Shown: positions 28,332 through 36,419 of the stretch, piece after piece
Layout: every line of letters starts with the position of its first letter
Numbering within the stretch: the stretch's first letter is position 1
The notes under the pieces: model-generated
Databases searched by the model: none
Seen by the model: the letters and a program-made list of their open reading frames with translations, nothing else
Told to the model about the DNA's origin: nothing
Program-made: the position numbers and the translations under genes
Origin: Crenobacter luteus
GTDB lineage: Bacteria; Pseudomonadota; Gammaproteobacteria; Burkholderiales; Chromobacteriaceae
Assembly: GCF_004345725.1 (NCBI RefSeq)
Contig: NZ_SLXG01000024.1
Span: 1-36,419, forward strand
Reading direction: 5' to 3'
Length of the DNA: 36,419 nt

Positions 28332-30461
28332 TCAGATGCGCTTAAAAGGCGGCAGGGAAGCGAGCAGCCTTTTGCCGTAGCTTTGGCGCACGATGCGGTT
28401 ATCCATAATGGTCACGCGACCATAATCCTGCTCGGTGCGGATCAGCCGGCCGACCGCCTGCACCAGCTTGATCGACGCCTCGGGCACGGTGATCTCGACG
28501 AAGGGGTTGCCACCGCGCTTCTCGACCCATCTGGCAAGGGTTTTACCGACCGGGTCGTCCGGCATCGCGAACGGCAGCTTGACGATGATGACGTGCACGC
28601 AGGCCTCGCCCGGCAGGTCGAGACCTTCGGCAAAAGAATCCAGGCCGAATATCACGCTGGCTTTTGAAGTAGATAAATTTTCGTAATGGCGTTCGAGCAA
28701 AACCGATTTCGGTAATTCGCCCTGAATCAATAGATTCTCGCGAAATCCGGTCGGCAACGCGGCGGCGACGTCGTGCATTTGTTTACGCGAAGAAAACAGC
28801 ACCAGCGTGCCGACCGCCTCGGCGAGGTCGACCAGCCTGGGCAGCCATTCGACGATCTCGCGCGTGTGCGCGGCCGGGTCCTTCGGGCTGGCGTACAGCG
28901 GCGGCAGGTAGAGTTCGCCCTGCTCGGGGAAGTTGAACGGCGAGTCGAGCGCGACGCACTCGGTCTTGGGTAGCCACTTCAGGCCGGTCTGCGACAGCAA
29001 GAGGTCGAAGGCGCCGAGCGAGCGCAGCGTCGCCGAGGTCAAGAGGGCGCCGGCGGCGCGGCGCCACAGCGTGCCGGCGAGGCTGGCGGCCGCCGACACC
29101 GGCGAGGCCGAGAAGCGGTAGTCGCCCTTGCCGCCGGGGACGCGCGTGATCCACTTGGCGATCGGCGGCGCGTCCTCGGCCGGCTCCTGTTCGAACAGGT
29201 CCCACACCGCGTTCAGTTGCTCGGCGCGGCCGACGAGGAAGCCGAGGTCGCTGGCGGCCTTGTCGATCAAGGGCGTGTCGGTGCTGTTGAGCTTGCGGGC
29301 CTCGGCCAGGGCGTCGGACAGCGCCGTCAGGTGCTTGACGACCATGCGCGCGGCGAGCGCGAGGTTGGACGCCGGAATCTTCAGGTGCTCGGGCAGCCGA
29401 CCGTCGTCGATCAGCCACGACGGTTCGAGGTTCTCGCTGTCGGCGGCCAGCGCCGGCTCGCTCTCGAGCAGCCACAGCCATTCGGTCAGGCTTTCCATCG
29501 CCGCCGCGGCGGCGTCGCAGGCGCCGGCGGCCGCTTCGCCCTTGCCGGTCAGCCCTTCGACGCGGCCGGCGACCTGCGCAACCTTGTCGAGCCAGAACAT
29601 CGCCTGGCTGTGCGAATGCTCGGCGGCGAACTGGTTGACCGCCTTCTTGGCCAGGTGGTGCGCCTCGTCGATGCAGTAGAAGCTGGCGTCGGGCGGCGGC
29701 AGGATCACGCCGCCGCCCATCGCGACGTCGGCCAGCAGCAGGTCGTGGTTGGCGACGACGACGTCGACGTTTTCCAGCGTGTCGCGCGCGAGGTAGAACG
29801 GGCATTCGGGCCGGTTCGGGCAGGCCATCTTCAGGCAGCCGTGACGGTCGTTGGTGACGCGGCTCCACAGCGCGTCGTCGACCATCGTCGGCCAGGCGTC
29901 GCGGTCGCCGTTCCAGCGCCGGTAGTAGAAGGCGTCGGCCAGCTCCTTGAGCGCGGCGATCTCGGCGGCCTCCGGCTTCTTGTCCCACACCGCGAGGTCG
30001 GGGTCGTGGCCGAGCAGCTCGCCCTGCGCGTGTTCGGCGGTGTGCTGGTAGAGGCGGTAGGGGCACAGGTAGCGGCCGCGGCCCTTGGCCAGCGCGAAGG
30101 TCAGCGGCAGGCCGCTGTTCTCGACCACGAACGGCAGGTCGCGGTTGACCAGTTGCTCCTGCAGCGCGACGGTCGCGCTGGTGACGACCAGCTTCTTGCC
30201 GCGCGAGCGCGCCATCACGCCGCCGGCCAGCAGGTAGGCGAGACTCTTGCCGACGCCGGTCGGCCCCTCGACGACGACGATGCTCTCGCCCTCGCGTTCG
30301 GGGAGTTCGTCGTCCTCGCCCTTTTCCTGCGCGCGCGCGAAGGCGTTGGCGACCTCGGCCAACATGCGGCGCTGCGCGGCGCGCGGCCTGAAGCCCGGTA
30401 GTTTGTCGGAAATGGCGCGATAGTGGTCGCGGATGGCGTTTTTTTCGGCGTCGGTCAGCAT
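28332..30461 (-). CDS. dinG: ATP-dependent DNA helicase DinG
   Basis: A 709-residue superfamily 2 helicase (E. coli 716) that unwinds 5' to 3', including R-loops and forked DNA. Walker A GPTGVGKS is at 66-73 and the DEAH box at 265-268 (CIDEAHHL). The four cluster cysteines are present: Cys133, Cys209, Cys214 and Cys220 (RYLCPYR, HGCLKMACPNRPECPF), so it should hold a [4Fe-4S] cluster like XPD. The C-terminal motif VI is VQAVGRLIRTEQDYG. The start at 30461 gives MLTDAEKNAIRDHY, the family N-terminus. It diverges from the decarboxylase gene across 78 bases. One copy of the repeated word lies near its 5' end (30354). Confidence 0.95.
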   Translation of the reverse strand: MLTDAEKNAIRDHYRAISDKLPGFRPRAAQRRMLAEVANAFARAQEKGEDDELPEREGESIVVVEGPTGVGKSLAYLLAGGVMARSRGKKLVVTSATVALQEQLVNRDLPFVVENSGLPLTFALAKGRGRYLCPYRLYQHTAEHAQGELLGHDPDLAVWDKKPEAAEIAALKELADAFYYRRWNGDRDAWPTMVDDALWSRVTNDRHGCLKMACPNRPECPFYLARDTLENVDVVVANHDLLLADVAMGGGVILPPPDASFYCIDEAHHLAKKAVNQFAAEHSHSQAMFWLDKVAQVAGRVEGLTGKGEAAAGACDAAAAAMESLTEWLWLLESEPALAADSENLEPSWLIDDGRLPEHLKIPASNLALAARMVVKHLTALSDALAEARKLNSTDTPLIDKAASDLGFLVGRAEQLNAVWDLFEQEPAEDAPPIAKWITRVPGGKGDYRFSASPVSAAASLAGTLWRRAAGALLTSATLRSLGAFDLLLSQTGLKWLPKTECVALDSPFNFPEQGELYLPPLYASPKDPAAHTREIVEWLPRLVDLAEAVGTLVLFSSRKQMHDVAAALPTGFRENLLIQGELPKSVLLERHYENLSTSKASVIFGLDSFAEGLDLPGEACVHVIIVKLPFAMPDDPVGKTLARWVEKRGGNPFVEITVPEASIKLVQAVGRLIRTEQDYGRVTIMDNRIVRQSYGKRLLASLPPFKRI

Positions 30462-30539
30462 CCCGGCATTGTACTTCAGCGCGGCCGGCCGGGTCGCCCT
30501 GTCCTATCTAGGAAGGAGGGGAAAACGGAAAGGGCAGCG

Positions 30540-32474
30540 ATGAAACCGCAAGCGCGCGTACTGCTGGTCGGCGACGAGCCGGGGCTGGCCGGGCTCGTCG
30601 CCGCGCTCGGGGCCGCCGCCGCGCGGCGCACGGACCCGTTCGGCCTTCGTTTTGCCGTCGTCGCCGACGCCGCCGGCGCCTTGGCCGAGGTGGCGCGCGA
30701 CGGCGCGGTCCAGACCGTGCTGGTCGACGCGGCCGGCGGCGACGCGGCGCGCGAGTTGCCCGCCCGGCTCAAGGCCTTCCGCCCCGAGTTGTCGCTGTAT
30801 GCGATCGTGCCCGGGTGCGGCGGGGCCGGTTTCGACGACGCACCGCTCGACGGCGTCTTTCGCCGCGACGCGGTCGACGCGGCCGGCTGGTGCCGCACCC
30901 TGTCGGCCGGTCTGGCCGAGAAATCGGCGACACCGTTCTACGACGCGCTCAGGCGCTACGTCGCGATGGCGAAGGACTCCTGGCACACGCCGGGCCATTC
31001 GGGCGGCGACTCGTTCCGCGGCAGCCCGTGGGTCGGCGACTTCCACGACTTCGTCGGCGAGAACCTGCTGCGCGCCGACCTGTCGGTGTCGGTGCCGACG
31101 CTCGATTCGCTCTTGGCGCCGACCGGTGTGATCGCGCGCGCGCAGGCGCTGGCGGCCGAGGCCTTCGGCGCCCGCGCCACCTTCTTCGTCACCAACGGCA
31201 GCTCGACGTCGAACAAGGTGATCCTGCAGACCTTGCTCGCGCCGGGCGACGTGCTGCTGCTCGACCGCAACTGCCACAAATCGGTCCACCACGGCGTGAT
31301 CCTGTCCGGCGCGCGGCCGGTGTATCTGCCGTCGACGCCGAACCATCGCTACGGCCTGTTCGGCCCCTTGCCGCGCCGGGTGATCCTCGACGCGATCGAC
31401 GCGCATCCCAAGGCGCGCGCGCTGATGCTGACCTCGTGCACCTACGACGGCTTGCGCTACGACCTGGCTCCGCTGGTCGAGGCGGCGCACGCGCGCGGCA
31501 TCAAGGTGGTGGTCGACGAGGCGTGGTACACGCACGGCCGCTTCCACCCGGCGCTGCGGCCGACCGCGCTCGAGGCCGGCGCCGACTACGTGACGCACAG
31601 CACGCACAAGGGGCTGTCGGCGCTGTCGCAGGCCGCCATGGTCCACGTCAACGACCCCGGCTTCGACGCCCGCCTGTTCCGCGAGAACTTCAATATGTTC
31701 GCGTCGACCAGCCCGCAGTACGCGCTGATCGCGAGCCTCGACGTCGCGCGCCGCCAGGCGGTGATGGAAGGCTACACGCTGCTTTCGCGTGCGCTCGCGT
31801 TTGCCGCCGAGCTGCGCGAGCGCATCGACGCGACCGGCGTGTTCCGCGTGCTGACGCTCGACGACCTGGTGCCGGCCGAACTCGCCGGCGACGGCGTCAG
31901 GCTCGATCCGACCAAGCTGACCGTCGACGTCACGCCAAGCGGCCTGCCGGCCGAGGCCGTGCGCGCCGCGTTGTTCGGGCGCTTCAACATCCAGGTCGAG
32001 AAGACCACCCACAACACGATCACCTTTCTCGTGTCGCTCGGTAGCACGCGCGCCAAGCTGGAGCGGCTGGCCGACGCGCTGGCACAGTTGGCGCGCGAGC
32101 GGCGCCGCGCCGCGCCGCTGCGCCCGCTCAAGCTTGCACCGTTGCCGGGCATATCGCCGCTTGCTTGCCTGCCGCGCGACGCTTTCTTCGAAACTGGCGA
32201 GCGCGTGCCGCTGCTGGTCGGGCAAGGCTCGGCCAACCCGGCGCTGCTCGGCCGCGTCAGCTGCGACCAGGTGGTGCCGTATCCGCCCGGCATCCCGGTG
32301 CTGGTGCCGGGGCAGCGTATCGACGCGGCGGTGCTCGACTACCTGGCGCGGCTGGTCGGCGGCGCGCGGTCGGTCGAGGTGCACGGGCTGGACGCCGGCG
32401 CGGACGGCGCCACGCTCAGGGTGCTGTCGGCCGACGAGGAGAGGGTGCGCACCGAGGGTAGCCCCGAGGGCTGA
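30540..32474 (+). CDS. Orn/Lys/Arg decarboxylase (PLP, fold type I)
   Basis: A 644-residue PLP decarboxylase of the prokaryotic ornithine/lysine/arginine family. An N-terminal receiver-like wing domain spans about 1-125. The core carries DSWHTPGHSGGDSF, NGSSTSNK, DRNCHKSVHHG (His246, stacks on PLP), VVVDEAWYTHGRFHP (Asp326) and the Schiff-base Lys357 in STHKGLSALSQ. A C-terminal domain follows (VPYPPGIPVLVPGQRI). It is shorter than the acid-inducible AdiA and LdcC enzymes (about 715-755), mainly in the wing and tail. The product would be agmatine, cadaverine or putrescine; the sequence alone does not settle which. The start at 30540 was chosen over an upstream frame for its GAAAGGGCAG site. 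argF lies downstream with its own promoter. Confidence 0.88.
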   Translation: MKPQARVLLVGDEPGLAGLVAALGAAAARRTDPFGLRFAVVADAAGALAEVARDGAVQTVLVDAAGGDAARELPARLKAFRPELSLYAIVPGCGGAGFDDAPLDGVFRRDAVDAAGWCRTLSAGLAEKSATPFYDALRRYVAMAKDSWHTPGHSGGDSFRGSPWVGDFHDFVGENLLRADLSVSVPTLDSLLAPTGVIARAQALAAEAFGARATFFVTNGSSTSNKVILQTLLAPGDVLLLDRNCHKSVHHGVILSGARPVYLPSTPNHRYGLFGPLPRRVILDAIDAHPKARALMLTSCTYDGLRYDLAPLVEAAHARGIKVVVDEAWYTHGRFHPALRPTALEAGADYVTHSTHKGLSALSQAAMVHVNDPGFDARLFRENFNMFASTSPQYALIASLDVARRQAVMEGYTLLSRALAFAAELRERIDATGVFRVLTLDDLVPAELAGDGVRLDPTKLTVDVTPSGLPAEAVRAALFGRFNIQVEKTTHNTITFLVSLGSTRAKLERLADALAQLARERRRAAPLRPLKLAPLPGISPLACLPRDAFFETGERVPLLVGQGSANPALLGRVSCDQVVPYPPGIPVLVPGQRIDAAVLDYLARLVGGARSVEVHGLDAGADGATLRVLSADEERVRTEGSPEG

Positions 32475-32478
32475 CGGC

Positions 32479-32507
32479 TTGTCAGCGCCCATGATTTCCG
32501 ATAAATA
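32479..32507 (+). promoter_or_regulatory. Promoter of argF
   Basis: TTGTCA (32479-32484), 17 bases, TAAATA (32502-32507). A perfect TATAAT also occurs at 32526-32531 in the same A+T-rich block, so a second start is possible. I see no convincing ARG box. Confidence 0.6.
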
Positions 32508-32594
32508 TAAAAGTTGTCGCATTTTTATAATTCCGCCGGGCCGGTGAAACGGCGGCGGTCGAGCGACAAGCCGATCAAAGAACCGCGTAAGTCG

Positions 32595-32643
32595 TGCCAC
32601 CCGCACCCGAGACGCCCTCATGTGCGCGGTGGCATTATTTTTT
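32595..32643 (+). promoter_or_regulatory. Terminator-like hairpin in the argF leader
   Basis: TGCCACC (32595-32601) pairs with GGTGGCA (32628-32634) and CGCAC with GTGCG inside it, 12 bp with a single bulge and a 15-base loop. It is followed by TTATTTTTT. The hairpin and T tract end only 11 bases before the argF start, suggesting premature termination or control of translation. Confidence 0.5.
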
Positions 32644-32654
32644 GGAACCCCACC

Positions 32655-33575
32655 ATGACCCAAGCCAGGCACTTTCTTCAATTCAGCGATCTGTCCCGCG
32701 AGGCATTGACCCACGTCTTCGAGCGCGCCGCGATCCTGAAGCGACGACGCGATGCCGGCGAGCTGTACCGGCCGCTGGTCGGCAAGGTCATGACGATGAT
32801 CTTCGAGAAGAATTCGACCCGCACCCGCGTCTCCTTCGAGGCCGGCATGTCGCAACTGGGCGGCCACGCGATGTTCCTCGACGGCAAGAGCTCGCAGCTC
32901 GGCCGCGGCGAACCGGTGGAGGACACCGCGCGCGTGCTGTCGCGCATGAGCGACATCATCATGATCCGCACCTTCGAGCAGGCCACGGTCGAGACGCTGG
33001 CGGCCAACTCGCGCGTGCCGGTGATCAACGGGCTGACCAACGAATACCATCCCTGTCAGATCCTCGCCGACGTGTTCACCTACCTCGAGCATCGCGGCAG
33101 CATCGCCGGCAAGACGGTGGCCTGGATCGGCGACGGCAACAATATGGCGCGCACCTGGCTGCAGGCGGCCAAGATCCTCGGTTTCAAACTCAAGGTCGCC
33201 ACGCCCAAGGGCTACGAGCTGACCGTGCTCGACGGCGTCGACTACAGCGACTGCTACGAGGCCTACACCGACCCGAAACTGGCGGCCAAGGACGCCGACC
33301 TCGTCACCACCGACGTGTTCACCAGCATGGGCTTCGAGGCCGAGGCCGAGGCGCGCCGCCAGGCCTTCGACGGCTTCATGGTCGATGCCGCGCTGATGGC
33401 GGCGGCCCGTCCGGACGCCTTGTTCATGCATTGCCTGCCGGCGCACCGCGGCGAGGAGGTCGCCGCCGAGGTGATCGACGGTCCGCAGTCGGTGGTGTGG
33501 GACGAGGCCGAAAACCGTATGCACGTGCAGAAGGCGCTGATAGAGTATTTGCTTCTGGGCCAAGTACACGACTGA
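32655..33575 (+). CDS. argF: Ornithine carbamoyltransferase
   Basis: A 306-residue enzyme joining carbamoyl phosphate to ornithine to give citrulline, in arginine synthesis. The carbamoyl-phosphate loop STRTR is at 54-58, HPCQ at 132-135, and the ornithine/catalytic loop HCLPAHRGEEV near 265. The start at 32655 gives MTQARHFLQFSDLS, typical of the anabolic enzyme. The frame is open upstream to 32514, giving an arginine-rich stretch (GTG AAA CGG CGG CGG at 32543) that reads into argF; I regard it as leader, not protein. argG follows 54 bases after the stop, so the two probably share a transcript. Confidence 0.96.
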   Translation: MTQARHFLQFSDLSREALTHVFERAAILKRRRDAGELYRPLVGKVMTMIFEKNSTRTRVSFEAGMSQLGGHAMFLDGKSSQLGRGEPVEDTARVLSRMSDIIMIRTFEQATVETLAANSRVPVINGLTNEYHPCQILADVFTYLEHRGSIAGKTVAWIGDGNNMARTWLQAAKILGFKLKVATPKGYELTVLDGVDYSDCYEAYTDPKLAAKDADLVTTDVFTSMGFEAEAEARRQAFDGFMVDAALMAAARPDALFMHCLPAHRGEEVAAEVIDGPQSVVWDEAENRMHVQKALIEYLLLGQVHD

Positions 33576-33586
33576 GGCGTTCCGCC

Positions 33587-33596
33587 CTCGGCCAAC
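33587..33596 (-). repeat. GTTGGCCGAG motif copy between argF and argG
   Basis: An exact copy on the minus strand, 11 bases after the argF stop and 33 before the argG start. Confidence 0.7.
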
Positions 33597-33629
33597 CTCG
33601 ACCCGTTTTTACGCTGGAAAACAACCATC

Positions 33630-34850
<1,221 letters not shown>

Positions 34851-34880
34851 GCGGGCCGCGCGTCGCGCACCCGCTCGAGC

Positions 34881-34904
34881 AAAGCCGCCCACGAGGCGGC
34901 TTTT
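34881..34904 (+). terminator. Rho-independent terminator after argG
   Basis: Stem AAAGCCGCC/GGCGGCTTT around CACGA, followed by T residues. Confidence 0.85.
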
Positions 34905-34954
34905 CCTTTCACCCGGCGCCGGCCTGCCCCGCTGGCGGGCTGGCGCCGTACCAC

Positions 34955-34964
34955 CTCGGCCAAC
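34955..34964 (-). repeat. GTTGGCCGAG motif copy before the EamA gene
   Basis: An exact copy on the minus strand, 15 bases before the transporter start, where a Shine-Dalgarno would be expected but is not obvious. Confidence 0.7.
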
Positions 34965-34979
34965 CCGGCCGTCGACATC

Positions 34980-35870
34980 ATGACTCGATCGCACGCCTCG
35001 CTCGGCTGGGTGCCGTGGGCCTTCGTCGGCCTGTGGAGCACCGGCTTCATCGGCGCCAAACTCGGCTTGCCGTATATCGGCCCGTTCACCTTCCTCGCGT
35101 TCAGGATGGCGCTGACGCTGGTGTGCTTTTTCGTGCTGATGCGCGTCTACGCGCTGCCGTGGCCCAGCCTCGCCGTCGCGCGCCGGCAGTGGCTGAGCGG
35201 CCTCCTGGTACACGGCGTCTACCTCGGCGGCGTGTTCGCCGCGATCAAGGCCGAGGTGCCGGCCGGCCTGACCGCGCTGATCGTCGGCCTGCAGCCCTTG
35301 CTGACCGCGCTGCTGTCGCGCTTCGCGTTCGGCGAGGCGCTGGCGACGCGGCAGTGGCTGGGGCTCGGCGTCGGCTTCGCCGGCACGCTGCTGGTGGTCG
35401 CCGGCACGCGCGGGCTCGATTTTCACGCCGGTCCGGGCCTCGCGTGGACGGTGTTCGCGCTCGCCGGCATCACCGTCGGCACGCTGTACCAGAAGCGTTA
35501 CGCGGCTGGTGTCGACCTGATCGCCGGCACCTTCCACCAGTATCTGGCGACCCTGCTGTTCACCGGCGCGCTGGCTTGGGTCCTTGAGCGCGACCACCCC
35601 GTCGTCTGGTCGCCCGAGTTATGGGTGGCGATGATCTGGAGCGTGCTCGCGCTGTCGGTGGCGGCCATCCTGCTCTTGATGCGCATGATCCGCGAGGGCG
35701 AGGTCGCGCGCGTGGTCAGTTATTTCTATCTGGTGCCGGGGCTGACCGCGCTGGAGGCGTGGCTGTTGTTCGGCGAGCGGCTGAGTGCGCCAGCGCTGGC
35801 CGGCATGGCCGTCGCCGCGCTCGGCGTCGCGCTGGTGCTGCGCGCGCCGCGTCCGGCCGGCGGCGTATAA
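34980..35870 (+). CDS. EamA/DMT-superfamily transporter
   Basis: A 296-residue inner-membrane protein with ten predicted helices in two EamA repeats, the drug/metabolite transporter layout (RhaT/YdcZ-like). The first repeat starts WVPWAFVGLWSTGFIGAK, the usual EamA opening; the second has LIAGTFHQYLATLLFTG and ends with a run of Leu/Val/Ala. Members export amino acids or other small metabolites, and the position after argF-argG may be chance. The substrate is unknown. Its TAA stop lies in a perfect TATAAT. Confidence 0.88.
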   Translation: MTRSHASLGWVPWAFVGLWSTGFIGAKLGLPYIGPFTFLAFRMALTLVCFFVLMRVYALPWPSLAVARRQWLSGLLVHGVYLGGVFAAIKAEVPAGLTALIVGLQPLLTALLSRFAFGEALATRQWLGLGVGFAGTLLVVAGTRGLDFHAGPGLAWTVFALAGITVGTLYQKRYAAGVDLIAGTFHQYLATLLFTGALAWVLERDHPVVWSPELWVAMIWSVLALSVAAILLLMRMIREGEVARVVSYFYLVPGLTALEAWLLFGERLSAPALAGMAVAALGVALVLRAPRPAGGV

Positions 35871-35871
35871 T
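35866..35871 (+). promoter_or_regulatory. Candidate -10 overlapping the EamA stop codon
   Basis: A perfect TATAAT contains the TAA stop of the transporter, 39 bases before the DUF2788 start. There is no -35 at the right spacing. The arrangement mirrors the tRNA promoter in the hupB stop. Confidence 0.35.
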
Positions 35872-35909
35872 GGTCGCCATCCATCGTCATTGAGCGGGAG
35901 CGCAACCTC

Positions 35910-36113
35910 GTGTCCGAAGAGCAGTTTTCCAATATCGCGATGATCGTGCTGGTCGGCGGCCTGATCGTCTTCATGTGTTTCATCATCTGGGATCTGGGCA
36001 AGAAGTCGGGCGCCGGCCGCTTCGGCACCTTCGTGCTGTTCCTCGCGCTCGGCGTCGGCGTGCTGGGTTTCGTGTTCAAGAACGCGCTGGTGGAGTTCTT
36101 CCTGCTCAACTGA
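35910..36113 (+). CDS. DUF2788 small membrane protein
   Basis: A 67-residue protein with two transmembrane helices, about 8-27 and 39-60, joined by the polar loop WDLGKKSGAGRFGT. That loop and the length match DUF2788, a small family in beta- and gamma-proteobacteria of unknown function. It starts with GTG at 35910 behind GAGCGGGAG. Transcription could come from the transporter gene or from the -10 overlapping its stop. A strong terminator follows. Confidence 0.85.
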   Translation: MSEEQFSNIAMIVLVGGLIVFMCFIIWDLGKKSGAGRFGTFVLFLALGVGVLGFVFKNALVEFFLLN

Positions 36114-36129
36114 AGGGCGCGTGCCGCAC

Positions 36130-36171
36130 GCGGGGCCGGGTCGTCTTCTGACGGCCCGGCCCCGCTTTTTT
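36130..36171 (+). terminator. Rho-independent terminator after the DUF2788 gene
   Basis: An 11-bp stem GCGGGGCCGGG/CCCGGCCCCGC around a 14-base loop, followed by six T residues. Confidence 0.9.
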
Positions 36172-36265
36172 GTGGTTCTTCACGGAATAATGGGAATGTG
36201 AGGTAAAAGCCGGATGTGAGAACGGCGGTGCAAGGTAAGCTGTTTGTGTGACCAAACCCGCTACC

Positions 36266-36419
36266 TGAATCGCCCCGGCGTTCGCGGAGGCTCCCTTGCT
36301 TGAGAGAATGGAGCCATGAGCCAATGACCTGCCCCCAGGATTAGGGCCAAGACCTACTTGGTAAAGTCGGTTAAAAATTTCTGCTCCTGCTCCGCTTGTT
36401 CCCTCATGCGGAAGCCTGC
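36266..36419. mobile_element. Probable insertion-sequence end, cut by the window
   Basis: From 36266 the sequence reads TGAATCGCCCCGG followed by CGGAGGCTCC, resembling the terminal inverted repeat of IS3-family elements (TGAACCGCCCCGG-type). Base composition drops compared with the genes to the left. The other end, the transposase and any target duplication are outside the window. The stretch 36172-36265 holds no gene I can support. Confidence 0.4.
36354..36419 (-). CDS. C-terminal fragment of an unidentified protein, possibly a transposase
   Basis: On the minus strand an open frame enters from the window edge and ends at TAG (36356-36354), encoding 21 residues ending EQKFLTDFTK. It lies about 90 bases inside the putative insertion-sequence end, where a transposase tail would be expected. 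I do not recognise the family from so little. The alternative is that an ATG at 36316 on the plus strand marks a transposase start, but that frame stops after three codons. Confidence 0.3.
   Translation of the reverse strand, partial: AGFRMREQAEQEQKFLTDFTK

Noticed and set aside
32485-32531. An ARG box in the A+T-rich argF promoter
   Set aside because: The region is A+T-rich but does not show the paired TGAAT/ATTCA half-sites of the known consensus.
32514-32654. A 47-residue N-terminal extension of ArgF
   Set aside because: The family starts at MTQARHFL (32655). The extension is basic and not conserved in known OTCases as far as I know, and it crosses the terminator-like hairpin.

Overview
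This is a GC-rich (about two-thirds G+C by eye) chromosomal window from a betaproteobacterium. The order tig-clpP-clpX, lon, hupB, tRNA-Val/tRNA-Asp, ppiD, the porin, the DUF3579 and DUF2788 proteins and the protein similarities all suit the Neisseriales, probably a Chromobacteriaceae-type genus. No 16S rRNA is present, so the genus is inference. Nearly every gene is intact and ordinary; the interest lies in short sequence signals between and inside genes.

Layout. 1-2.1 kb: a small Cas2/SinR-like protein and two lipoproteins. 2.3-8.3 kb: protein quality control, with tig-clpP-clpX as one unit behind a sigma70-type promoter, then lon behind a textbook heat-shock (sigma32) promoter. 8.3-10.9 kb: hupB, two tRNA genes and ppiD. 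10.9-15.2 kb: sodB (minus) diverging from a BaiN-type flavoprotein, then dnaB, a thioredoxin-like [2Fe-2S] ferredoxin and an alpha/beta hydrolase. 15.3-16.7 kb: rnk (minus) with a terminator-like leader hairpin, and a NodI-like ABC ATPase with no permease beside it. 16.9-25.7 kb: a polyamine/GABA catabolic block. A gamma-glutamylputrescine synthetase-like gene and an omega-aminotransferase (plus) converge on a minus-strand gabT-gabD-permease operon, which diverges from a GabR/MocR-type regulator. 25.8-30.5 kb: map, a trimeric porin, a DUF3579 protein and dinG, all minus. 30.5-36.1 kb: an Orn/Lys/Arg decarboxylase, argF, argG, an EamA exporter and a DUF2788 membrane protein, all plus. The last ~150 bases look like the end of an insertion sequence cut by the window edge.

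How the genes fit together: the decarboxylase could make a diamine or agmatine, while the puuA-like, aminotransferase, gabT and gabD genes would carry putrescine through GABA and succinate semialdehyde to succinate. argF and argG make arginine, the polyamine precursor.

The strongest unexplained signal is the 10-mer GTTGGCCGAG (complement CTCGGCCAAC). I count 16 exact copies, 8 in each orientation. Six lie in the small intergenic fraction, two of them as one half of inverted pairs and several beside terminators. Inside genes it forces the rare Leu codon TTG in Leu-Ala-Glu. This is how DNA uptake sequences behave in Neisseriaceae, but the word matches no dialect known to me. Other points: terminator-like hairpins ahead of rnk and argF, an extra base in the tRNA-Val D-arm, a 13-base word shared by the tig and sodB promoters, and direct repeats in front of gabR.
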